Part shown: piece by piece, positions 36,600 through 46,510 of the stretch
How positions within the stretch are numbered: position 1 is the stretch's first letter
Layout of the letters: each line of letters begins with the position of its first letter
Source of the DNA: Rhexocercosporidium sp. MPI-PUGE-AT-0058
Taxonomy: Eukaryota > Ascomycota > Leotiomycetes > Helotiales
Assembly: GCA_020746875.1 (NCBI GenBank)
Contig: JAGTJL010000015.1
Coordinates: 1-64,000, forward strand
DNA: 64,000 nt
Direction: 5' to 3'
Made by a program: the position numbers and the translations under genes
The notes under the pieces: model-generated
What the model was told of the DNA's origin: nothing
The model's database searches: none
The model's input: only the letters and a program-made list of their open reading frames with translations

Positions 36600-38303
36600 C
36601 TAGCTTTCTGACAGAATAGTTCGAGACCACCAGTAGTGACCTGTCTGGATGAATTGATCTTCGATCACAGCATCGGTCAAGACGCCCGTACCATTACCGC
36701 CTGCACGCTCATCGTTGCCATTTCCCAGGACAAGCTTGTTGACTACAGCGCCATTAGAAGTATAGGGTGGCCAAGTAACCCTGTCTGGCGACTTCCCTCG
36801 AACACTGTTCGGGTCCCCTGAAATGATAAAACTTGTCCAGTACTCATTTACAGCAGCAGAAAGCCGACGTTGCGTCTCGGAGACACCTGTTATGTTTGCA
36901 CTGTACGGAACGTAGGTGTTGATACAATCATGACTCGCACCTAACGGGGCCGAGAGGTTCACCGCGCCTTCATAGAGATACAAAGGGGGAAAAGAGGTCT
37001 GAGATGTTGCGAAGTAAGCGCTGTGCCGCACTGGTTGAATGTACGCGAACTCGCCATAAGCAGCCGCTGCGCGCGTAAACTGTGGCCCTCGAGATGGTTG
37101 GAGCTGCTTGTATATAGTGTTGTTCGTGGTGAGAGGGTCTGGGTAGAATGCGTTGAGTGCATCCATATCGTAGGAGGTGAAATTAGGATTCAGGACTTGA
37201 AAAAACGTGTTGAATTGCGCCGATGTGTTGATATTTGGTGCATACGAAGCACCTTCGTTGTTGCAAAAACCGGTTAGTATTGGTACCTTATTCCACTCTC
37301 CAGAAGCCCAGATATCAATAGGTGCTTGAGGAATAACCCCGCCAAATCCGTCAATGGTAGGCTGCCATGGCCACCTGACCGATGGGTTAGAGAGTGTATA
37401 AAGGTCTGACTCGGCAACAGCGATATCTGCCAGTGGTACGGCCCTCAGGGCATCGATTATAGCATCGTCGGTCATATCCTCGGTATTGATACCAAGTGCG
37501 CTCGTAAGGTTTCCAAACTGAATCTCACTAATTGCAGAGCCTGCAGGCTGACAAAATCGAGCGGTTGGAGACCCTGATTCCATAATTACTCTGTGAAACA
37601 ATCCAGCACTGAGTGGACTCTGAATATGATGGCCAATCTGTCGGTATTAGCAAAGTTCAGATAGAAGCAGTGGGTGCAAGACAACGTTCTAAGACAGATG
37701 TGGAAGCTAGAGTGAGAGCCTTACAGAATGAGCGCCTGCAGAGTTACCCATCACTGTGACTTGTGAGGGATCACCCCCGAAAGCGGCAATGTTTTCTTGA
37801 ACCCATTGCAATGCCAGAATCTGATCTTTCAGCCCCAGATTTTGAGCTCCGATTCTCGCGCCGAGGTTATTCGACACGAAGCCAAATACCCCGACCCGAT
37901 AATTAAAGGAGACTCCAATGTATGGCTCTGAGCGCGTTGCTATCATGTTACCGATGTCTCTTGCATAGGAGTAGCCGGTGTTGAATGCGCCGCCGGGGAT
38001 ATAGGCAACCACAGGTAAAGCCGAGTCACTGGTGGCATTTGAAGGTTTGAAGACATTGATGCTGAGGCAGCTCTCGGCATAAGTCCCATCTCGTGGAAGA
38101 TTGGATAACCTTTGAGGACAAACTGGGCCGTAACTGGTGGCGTTGACCAATGCAGAAGAACTGGCTACTTTGACTGATGGTTTAAATCGAACCACGGGCT
38201 CAGCGTATGGAATTCCGAGGAAACTATGTACTTCCAGTGGCGCATAAGCATCACTCAAACCTATTACAGTTCCTTGGCGAATCGTGACTTTGGGGCTATT
38301 CAT
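36600..38303 (-). CDS. Type-B carboxylesterase / lipase family protein, two exons
   Basis: Exons 38303-37725 and 37637-36600 are joined across an 87-bp phase-0 intron (GTAAGG...CCGACAG, with a GCTAATA branch site). The product is 538 residues, the normal length for the family. Family marks are an ESCLSINVFKP signature, an oxyanion GGAF, and nucleophile Ser188 in GNSAG. Glu321 (NNEG) and His429 (GASHD) complete the triad of an alpha/beta hydrolase acting on carboxylic esters. I chose ATG 38303 because MNSPKVTIRQG matches the usual start; an ATG at 38369 would add 22 residues. No signal peptide is visible, which is unusual, so a 5' exon could be missing. The gene has normal codon use and no RIP. 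It sits right beside the AT-rich block. Confidence 0.88.
37638..37724 (-). other. Intron of the carboxylesterase gene
   Basis: The donor GTAAGG follows the GNSAGAHS codons. The branch-like GCTAATA and acceptor GACAG precede IGHHIQSPLSAG. It is needed to join the two open frames, and the joined protein matches the family across the junction. Confidence 0.85.
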
Positions 38304-39605
38304 GATCAATAAATGTTGTGCGTTAATGATAGTTGTTGTGTCGTGTTGTGTCGTACCTTGATTCAGCAAACGCGCTTGAAAATAGAAGTCCCCAAAAGGA
38401 CAACCCCAGAAAGTTCATCTTCGCAAGCATCAAGTGGCAGGATTTCAAAGGGATGGATGGAAGAAAGACTCGTTAACCCCCCAAAAATTATAGGCAATCT
38501 TCTTGAGTATTATATATTGAAGGAATTGAAGGACGTTGCGGAGATATCACACCTATGTTTGCGGGGCCATAATTAGCTTCCGGTCTTGGAGCGCATCGGT
38601 TATTGCTTTATCCGTTTCACTCTTGCTACTGCAGGGGAGATTCGTGACAAGCAAGCACGAGTTATTGAATCTGGATCTAATTGACATGGCCCGTTGGCAT
38701 TAGGCGGACTCGTCTGTGTTCTCATCGCTGAAGAACACGATGAGAGAGAGATTCTATTATTGCTGTATAATCCATTTTCAGCCGATAAGGCGAAAGCAAG
38801 AATCTGGAGTATACTTACTGCCTTACCATACCTGCCCGCAAAGTAAGATTACCAGGAAGTTAAAGAAGAAAGCAATTACGACCTGCGATGACTTGAAGCG
38901 AGTAGAGTTTTCGAAATACTATTCTGATGCGGAGTATTGGCATTGCTGTTAGTCTGCTAGGTGGGGTACTGTTTATGCACCTATCAGATCGTCTTAAGCA
39001 CTTGTGAGGTTTTCTTCGGAAATAAATCAAAGACCGAACCTACGCAATCAATGCATGGCGTAAATAATACAGCCGCTACCTTTCGTGCCTCGGTCTGTCG
39101 AGCGAATCAACTCGGGATATCATTCTTCACATGAAATCTTGCTACCAACCAATGCGGGGGCGGGCACCGGAACTTCATGGGTTCCCCGATCCTTCATGGC
39201 ATGAAGTAGTATCTCTGCAGTACTTACAAGTACACCGCGTTGGAAGATCTTCAAATAGATCTCTGCGACGAGTCCGTCATTGCTATTGGATCCGAAATAT
39301 TAATACTGAAAAGAGCGAGGCCAAAATGTCTGCCATTTCGCAGTGCCATAATTAAGTCTTACCAGTACCAGGTTCGGAGAGAGGTGTGGTGTGATAAAGC
39401 ACGAATAGATTTAAGCTATTCGCACTCTTTTCCATGCCAACTTCCAGCCATTACATAAGAACAGGAGGGGGATACTTTACTAAAATTAGGTCGAACTACC
39501 GCAGCGAACAAATTTAACGCGCTACTCAATACCAACCTTTCAATCTGCCTAAAGCATGATATCGGTGTCTGACTGGCCTAGACAAAATCTAGTGGATAAT
39601 TGTAT
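38304..39605. other. Intergenic stretch upstream of the carboxylesterase, no gene supported
   Basis: Normal base composition. Short ORFs of 60-90 codons exist on the + strand, but they have no recognisable motif, no consistent codon use and overlap one another. The first few hundred bases must contain the esterase promoter; no clear TATA box was singled out. Confidence 0.5.
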
Positions 39606-40341
39606 CTACTGCTTTAATGACAAGGGGTTGCATGCAGGATGAAGGCGATGGATACGAGACGTGATGAATAGTGTACTAGAGAAAGGGGCGATGAGCCAGG
39701 GCTTTATTTCAAGGCAAATGAAATGTACGATGAATTGAGGCTCATTTGAAGGCCGGATATTATAGTCATCAAGTTGTTGAGTGGGAGCAGGAGGGTGTTT
39801 TACGGTCAGCAAAAACACAAAAGGACCGCAAAAGGGTAGTTTACTAATCGGCCACTCGATATTGACGCTCAAAGTTGATCGCTGCTCTGACCATTCTATG
39901 GAAGTGTTCCTGGTCCCAGCCCTCATGTGTTGTGTCGTACAAGCTGAGAAGCATCCGTGTGCCACGTCGATCGACAACGATGTCCGCCAGGTAAAGGAAC
40001 CATCCCTGTTCTTGCGTCTTAGCGGAACTTATCTCAGCTTCTTGGTTTGACAAGCTCTCAGGAGTGACCACGACGAGTGGACTTGACGTTCTGTCTACCT
40101 CTGCTTCCGACTGTGAAAGTGCTGGCGGTATGGGAAGGACATGAGGGTACCTCATTTCCAGTAGCGAAGATGGCATGGGGAGCTCTGTTCGTGGCTCACT
40201 AGAAGACGCTTGAACCGGTCTTGTTACAAGATTTTGGAAGTATTTACCACATGCACTTGCACGAGGACCAATATATACTAGCTTCCAAACGTGGTGTAAT
40301 CGGCCGCAAAATAGCTGGACTGTCATTACGGGTGTACACAT
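39606..40341 (-). pseudogene. Fragment of a fungal-specific (Zn2Cys6-class) transcription factor
   Basis: The - strand frame from 40341 has EQGWFLYLADI then INFERQ, which resembles the middle homology region of fungal-specific transcription factors (GWFYYLAEI...FERQL). After a stop near 39845 the family resemblance continues in a second frame (QFIVHF, LEIKPWL) and then returns to the first frame (HRPFL, YTIHH). At least two frame changes and stops break it. The N-terminal zinc cluster is not present. RIP is not obvious, so decay by indels is more likely. An unannotated intron could explain one of the frame changes. Confidence 0.45.
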
Positions 40342-40520
40342 CTTGACATCTCAGGTATCCCATGGACTGCCAGAACACCCTAAATTACACCTTTTTGTAG
40401 GGCGGGTCAGTGCATCCTTACAAGGGCCGTTACCCTTAGCAACGGCACTATAATAAACATAAAACTACATCGCCATAATCGTGATTAAGAGGCATTTTAC
40501 ACTTAATTGAAGCTCTGGAA

Positions 40521-41844
40521 ATGCCGGAAGATGTACAGCTTGATCTTATTCAAGATAGCACTCTCCGGCTTAAGTTAAAGCCGATCCCAGAAGGAAAAGG
40601 ACTATTTAAGGAGTTTATTTGTATGGATTTCCAGCTTTAAATTAATTTACCTTCTAGTACTAATTCAATAGACCCTGTAGCTCTCTTTTCCTTCTTTTTT
40701 ACGGATGATATTCTTAATTAAATCGTTGATTTTATTAATTAAAATATGAAGGAACTAAAGAACTCTGATTTACTTAACTGTCGAGCTCACGACTAGTACC
40801 CCATAATACTTCAAGAGATTAAGTGTCAGATTCTTGTATTTGCATGCCTCACTCGTCTAAAGGTAGAGTGAGAGTAGGTTTATATACATGAGTTGAAGGC
40901 TCTAGAGCCTTCCATGCCTTTACAAATCAATGCTTCTAGAGCATTCCATATTCACGTGACTCTTGGATCACATGATTTCCAACATTAAGGTTTATATTAA
41001 AGTCTTAATTTACATGTCTATTTACGAAGAGAACGAGATAGAAAGCTATTAGTCTACAGATCCGGATAATCCTAAACACGCCTGCGTATAATATATATTA
41101 AGGAACCGGTTCTAAATCCTTAACCGGAGATTTTGTTTAAGTGATTTAAAGCATTATTCCAAAGCTTTTACCTTTAATAAAATATGCCCGCAGACCCCCG
41201 AATGCTTCATTTGCTAATATTTAATAAGTAAAACCTCTTAATCGACATATCTAGGACACATTTATTAAGCTATAGACACCCGAGCGTGACGTAGCTGTGG
41301 ATAAATGTATAAAGTTTATTAGACGAGCAAAGGAGACGACAACTATATTAATAAAGCCGATTCCGACGGGTTACAAAATACAAGTTATTGCTTAGTATAA
41401 CTACTTCTTATCCTAGGTCTTTTATACTAAAAGATCTAGTATAAATAATAGTCCGCAAGGCATAAAAGTACTTCTTAAGTTAAGTGAAAACAAGAAGGGC
41501 AAAGGAGGTAATAAGACATAAGCGGTAGTAATGCACTTATTAAAGTAATTGCCCACACAGCGATATATCGTGTACTTGGATAACTTATTCATATTTAATA
41601 CTTTGCTAGACTACCTCCGGATCCTTAATTTTAGTGTAGTTAGCACTGCCCGGATCGATGCTAATATTATTTAACGCCTTATAAATATGAATAAGAACGC
41701 TAAAAAGAAAGGCTATAAGTTCAAATACAACGACCTCTTTATTGCTGTCTCTCCTTCTGGAAAAGTATATTATATCCTTTAGAACGATAATGCCCCTGCG
41801 CTTTTCTTATGTAACTATAACGAGGGCTCTAGTACGGTGGAAGC
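40521..41844 (+). pseudogene. piggyBac-type transposase relic, split by a solo LTR
   Basis: The N-terminal part (from ATG 40521) has DPVALFSFFFTDDIL, like the piggyBac PLDLFELFFDDELL start. After the LTR at 40779-40984 the frame resumes with VYIKVLIYMSI, ILRNRF and CLSDL. The catalytic core lies in one frame: first Asp in AVDKCIKF (about 41298), KPIPTGYKIQVIA near 41362, second Asp in YLDNLF (about 41576), and a WNDNAPA-like third Asp near 41785 with Trp now a stop. It stops where the hAT element begins at 41845. The C-terminus is missing, and stops sit at former Gln/Trp codons. Confidence 0.72.
40779..40984 (-). repeat. Solo LTR (206 bp) inside the piggyBac relic
   Basis: Read on the - strand it starts TGTTGGAAATC and ends CTCGACA, with a TATATAAACC promoter box inside. 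Flanks are TTAAC on the left and TTAAG on the right (4 of 5 match). Removing it joins the two halves of the piggyBac frame. It was probably left by LTR-LTR recombination of a copia-like element. It shares no obvious sequence with copia-A or copia-B. Confidence 0.62.
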
Positions 41845-44354
41845 CAGAGTGGTCAAAAAGTCAGCCGGCTTTTAAGTCAATCAGTCAGTTGAGTAAAAAC
41901 CATCAGCCAGTCAGCTAAAAGATATTCGTAAGCCAGTCAGCTTGAATATAGTCAGCCTATAAGCTAACTTATAAGCTGGGCTTATTTTTTTTAACGATTT
42001 TAAAGTGAAGTTGCCAATAATAAGTGTATTGTTTTAATGCTTCGCTTATTATAAATTAATGCCCCGAAGCGGAAAAATCATATCTAATAGGCTAAAATTA
42101 GGCGGTCTAAAGCGGCAGGATAATTAAAGCTCGTCTTAAAAGCATTACTAATATACTAACTCTTTAATTCTATTAAAATCAACACCGTAAATATATCTCG
42201 CTTAATTTCGCTTCTTAATATCGACGATACAGCCTCACAGGCTTTTAGAGCTCTATCTGTAAGTACTATAAGTGCTATAATTAACCCTTTTGCGCGTATA
42301 ATAGCTTTAGGTAAAAAGCCGTTAATAAATACGCCTTTATTACCTTTTACAATTAAGGACTGCTGTCGAAGATCTATAGCTATATATAACGACTATTACG
42401 ACCCTTTTAAATTAGCAAAAAATAATTAAAAGGTAAATTATTCCTTATATTCTTTTAAAAAGCCGTTATTTAACGATAAGCCAGCTAAAGCGTTATTTTT
42501 ACTTAAAAGTTTTATTTTTTCGCCCTTAACAAATATACTGAATCGATTGTGGTTCTAGAAAGTTAGTTACATTTTAGTATAGCCTATAGGAAATAAAAAA
42601 CACAATTTTTAGGCGTATGAATTATATATATATTTTTATTTTATTTATATTCTTAATACTAATCTATTTAGGTTATCACGATCTTTAATTTACAAAAAGC
42701 AAGGCTATAGTCTTTAATAGCAATTCTCTTAAGAACGCAACACGGCATATGGCTTTAAAGCATAAATTAAATTAAGATAGAAATATTAAAAGTTTACTTT
42801 TAATAGCTACGCCGCTTACGCAAGCTTCTAGTCCTGTAAAAAAAAGCTACGAGAAAATCATACCTTTTCGATAACTAGAGTTCAGAAACGCTTTTATTAA
42901 ATAAGTGATATTAACGACGTTAAATACCGTAAAGCTTCTTTTAAAAATCTTCGTCGATTGTTTAAAATTACGAATATTCAAACTGTTAACGCGTTATTTA
43001 CTTCTTATACTACTTTAGAGCTATGAGTAGCTTAAATATTTAAGTATTTTAAGCCGTAGATTATATAAGACGTTATAAAGGCCCAATCGAAGGTTTTTAT
43101 ATCGTTTAACGGCTAAGGATTACTTAGAGACAAAATCAGCGTGCTTATAATAGTTCTATATTATATAAATAAAAGAGGAGAAATAATTACAGTGCTAGTA
43201 GGCCTGCTAGAGTTTCTAGGATATGGAAAAACGAGTGTTAATAAGCTAATCCTTCTCTGCCTTTTCTCTTTTGTTAATAAAGTATAAATTAAGCTTTTAT
43301 TATTTTTACTTCTCTTGCAACGATTCGGAATTAACGAATATAACCTTAGCTAGTTTGTCTTTAACAACGCTAATAGCGGAGCACTTAGAACCTCTTTTCC
43401 GTTTCACTAAAGACCTCGAAGGCAACCCCGATCGATTCGATCTTACGTTATTATCTTACGGAGCTTTATAGGAGTTGTTACCTTTTTTTAAAGGTTTACT
43501 CTCCCACTTTAAGAGTCTTGAGACTCTTGCGAAGGCAGGTCGATTTAACGGCTACAAAGGCATACAAGAGTCGATTATACTTGCTTAAAATAAGACAAAG
43601 GAGTTCTACGATAAGACTAACGTTTCTTTAGCGTAAATAATAGCTCTAGTTCTTTACCTTCGTTAAAAATAGTAATACTTCGACTTATAATAGACCGGCG
43701 ATAACGTGCAATATATAAGGAAAAGCAAGGCTACTTTACGGAGGCTTTAGGAGAGCGATTATAAAAGAGAAGTTATTATGCGAGTAAAGGAAAAAACGCC
43801 GGAGCCAGAGCTTCTAAAGCCGTATAAAACCAGTTAATTAGAGAAGCTAGTACCTCCTTTTATTAATACTTCTTTTACAATAAAAACTTTATAAATATTA
43901 AGCCGGAAAAATCAATTAGCTTTGTATCTCAAAGAGCCTCTTATAGACTAGCCTCTTTTAAAGTACTAGCGTTTAAAGCAGGCCTAATAGCTATAGCTTA
44001 TAAGATGGCTTTTGGTTTCTTGTGTATACTTATTATAAGCTCTAAGTGTGAGCGTGTTTTCTTGTCTTGTTCTATATAAACTATACTATATAGTTCGAGA
44101 TTATTAGCTAAGTTGTTATTATTTCAAGAGTATTTAAAGAATTAGTAGAGAAGAGGCTTGATCGAGATTATAGCGGCTTTTAACGCAGTTGACCTTAAGA
44201 GGGATTTTTAATATACGTTTATTTTTAGAATCAGCTTTTAAGCAGCTTTTAAGCTCTTTAGTTTAAGCTAATTAGCTGTGAGTTTCTATATAAGCCAGTC
44301 AGCTCAGAAAGTTGCTCAGCTGATGGCTAACTGATTGGCTTTTTGGCCACTCTG
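41845..44354 (+). mobile_element. Decayed hAT DNA transposon
   Basis: It is bounded by inverted repeats CAGAGTGGTCAAAAAGTCA and, at 44354 reading back, CAGAGTGGCCAAAAAGCCA. A subterminal AGCCAGTCAGC motif occurs at about 41905, 41931 and 44293, as is typical of hAT ends. The interior encodes an hAT transposase relic on the + strand. The expected 8-bp target duplication is absent: GTGGAAGC on the left, TATCTGTT on the right. Confidence 0.8.
42900..44215 (+). pseudogene. hAT transposase relic
   Basis: The middle region near 43060-43230 reads DVIKAQSKVFISFNG, LRDKISVL and YINKRGEIITVLVGL, the hAT RNase H-fold start (first catalytic Asp region). The C-terminal dimerisation region near 44000-44215 has SSKCERVF, SSRLLAK, LKNWQRRG-like and AAFNAVDL blocks, with several Trp/Gln codons now stops. 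Frames change between these parts. The N-terminal BED zinc finger could not be placed. Confidence 0.72.
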
Positions 44355-44484
44355 TATCTGTTCAGGTGCAACAGCGACAGCTCTATCCGTCTACCTTTCG
44401 TATCCTCTCTTCCGCTCCAAACGCTCCTCCATTCGAACGCCATCCCGCCTAGCACTCCATCGGCCCGGAAACTCCCTCTCTTAG

Positions 44485-45087
44485 CTTCTGGCCCTCGTTA
44501 CCATTTGGAACTCTTGGCTCGCGTTCGACGCTAGTACCACTCTAAGCTTTAATTTCAAATCCATTATGGCACTTTGCGTGACGAACCTCTGCGCCTCCGG
44601 TGGTGCCATAACTTGGACATGCATAACATACTACCAGACAGGGAAGTGGTCACTCGATTCCACGTTTATGGGCGCCATCTCGGGCCTCGTTCTCATCACG
44701 CCTTTAGCGGGATTTATAGACATGCCCGCAGCCTTCTTCTTCGGAGTCTTCGGCGCCCCCATTTGTCGGCAAGCGTTGTGTATTAAATCCACCAAGCTCG
44801 CGCAGCGACTTAAATGGGTTGACAACGGCGATACTTTCGCTACTCATTGTGTTGGTGGTGTGGTTGGCACGCTTACTACGGGACTCTTTGCTAGGAAGGA
44901 GGTTGTCGCGTATGATGGCGCGACGATCATTAAGGGCGGGGTGTTCTTTGATGGGAACACGAAGCAGCTTGGCGTGCAGCTTCTGGAGGCCTGTATAGGA
45001 TTTACGTGGAGCTTTGTGGGCAGCTATGTGCTTTTTGCGCTGATCGATTGTGTGCTTGGGCTGGAGGTTTTGGCGAAGGATGAGTAG
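44485..45087 (+). pseudogene. C-terminal fragment of an ammonium transporter (Amt/MEP family)
   Basis: The frame is open from a TAG at 44482-44484 and runs to TAG at 45085-45087, about 200 residues; complete family members have about 450-500. Family marks in order are WNSWLAFDAS (for FGWFGFNGGS), MALCVTNLCASGGAITW, GAISGLVLITPLAGF, the conserved Asp/His segment ending THCVGG (usual HGVGG), and a last helix with FALID. The N-terminal helices, with the first pore His and the substrate Asp, are missing, and the cytosolic tail is cut to GLEVLAKDE. An acceptor-like CTCTTAG precedes 44485. Codon use is normal with no RIP. The break lies 130 bp from the hAT end. Confidence 0.72.
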
Positions 45088-46212
45088 GTCCCCTCTTTTC
45101 TTTTTTCGTGAATTCTGATGGGTTGAGTATGGAGGTTTTATGTGGTGGAAGGTTTCTTGGTGTGAGTTATGAGAACCTGGCTAATGGGATATAGGGACAT
45201 CGTATCCGGGATGGATGTTGCGGAGATGGAGGAATCGTTTCATGGGGAGTGTGAGGAGGATTATCATCCATTTAAGAATGGCAGGATTGAGCTTGATTAG
45301 GATTGCTGTTACATAAAGAGGTAGAACTGACTTAGAGAACGCTTGAAAGACATTCATTTGCCTTGTCCAATCTATACGAATATTTTTGTAGAAAAGTGCC
45401 AGGCCAGCTTTGATGAGACGAGGCAACTGTAATCTGATCAAAGGAGAATATACACAAGGGATGTCAGTAAACATGTAGGTAGTTAGGACCACTTTTGCTT
45501 ACTCTGTAGAAGTTTCTCCTACTACGCGACTCAATCTAAATGGCTCCCTAGGCTTTGATTTCAATTACAAATGGAGCACTATGTAGGAGGTTGTGCTTGT
45601 ATACACGAACAAGTCAACAAATACCTCACCTAATAGTACAATTGATTCGTTCCTACCAATCGTGAGTTTACGCTAGTCATTTCTGATACAAACCTTCATT
45701 TTTTTCCGACGATTCATATTACACTGGCTTCGAGGGGATTTCTCACGTTCTCTCACTTGAACCTATGTGTATTACGTCTTGTACGTAGAATAATAAATAG
45801 ACACGGTACAGTGATAGACTTGGCGAAGCTAGTCTACTGTTTCAACAGAACTATTCAGAGCCATACACATGTAAATTTTGCTGTACTTATGATAACATAT
45901 CTGTTTAAAGCGATCTCCCCATGGCCGTTTTTTAATTCCGGGAGGCTATCTCAACTATCAGTTCGCAGCCGAGTTTGTTAGTCAACACTGGGGATTGTCC
46001 CGTTGAGATAGATTCTGGTTAGTACTTCGTCAAGGGTCTAGTCACACGTAAGGAGAGAAGCATGCAGAGAAGTCTGATAAAAGCAATATAGATAGATTTG
46101 AAATCTGGTCCTCTCTTTCTTCCCCTCTCGCCTTTACGGACAACTTTCTTATCCTGCACGAGCCAAGCTCACTGGTGGTAATTCGAAAGACGAATCTGAC
46201 GTTCATGCAAAG
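45088..46212. other. Intergenic stretch, no gene supported
   Basis: Composition is near 40-45% GC. It holds a 103-codon - strand ORF (45181-45492) with a hydrophobic run near the C-terminus and a 74-codon + strand ORF (45757-45981). Neither matches a family I recognise and no intron signals join them to anything. The end nearest 46212 is the 3' region of the small secreted protein gene. Confidence 0.45.
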
Positions 46213-46510
46213 CTAAGTGCAAGAGGCGAAGCCACCATTTTCCGAAGGGGTACACGAATGGCCTTTCCCTTTACATTTGCTATTCTATGAAGCATCAGCG
46301 ACAAGTATAACTGCACAGGTAGAATCTCACGTACAGAATCACAACCGCTGCCGCTGAATCGTTTGTCATCCCAACAGATACCTCCGAAGCCGTCGGGATC
46401 GCAGGTCTGTTGTACACGTAAGTAAGGTAGAAAAGGTAACGGAGGAGAGGTTATACCCAGGCCATGGCGCTCGAGGCGAGGAAGAGGGCGAAGGCGGCGA
46501 TGAGCTTCAT
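46213..46510 (-). CDS. Small secreted cysteine-rich protein, three exons, candidate effector
   Basis: Exons on the - strand are 46510-46457, 46406-46335 and 46284-46213. Both introns are exactly 50 bp, phase 0 and GT-AG (GTATAA...AACAG and GTACGT...CATAG). The product is 65 residues. Residues 1-17 (MKLIAAFALFLASSAMA) are a textbook signal peptide, with cleavage likely after A17. The mature part, about 48 residues, has Cys at 20, 29, 40, 46, 53 and 64, enough for three disulfides, and is rich in Gly, Ser, Asp and Lys. Such size, secretion and Cys content are typical of fungal effectors and antimicrobial-like peptides, but I recognise no family. Codons are not RIP-affected, although AT-rich sequence starts about 120 bp upstream. 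Confidence 0.78.

Noticed and set aside
36636..37277. Short + and - strand ORFs inside the carboxylesterase
   Set aside because: They overlap the esterase exon 2 in other frames and carry no motif.
45181..45492. 103-codon - strand ORF with a hydrophobic stretch
   Set aside because: I considered a cytochrome P450-like or membrane protein piece, but no diagnostic motif is present and no neighbouring exon supports it.
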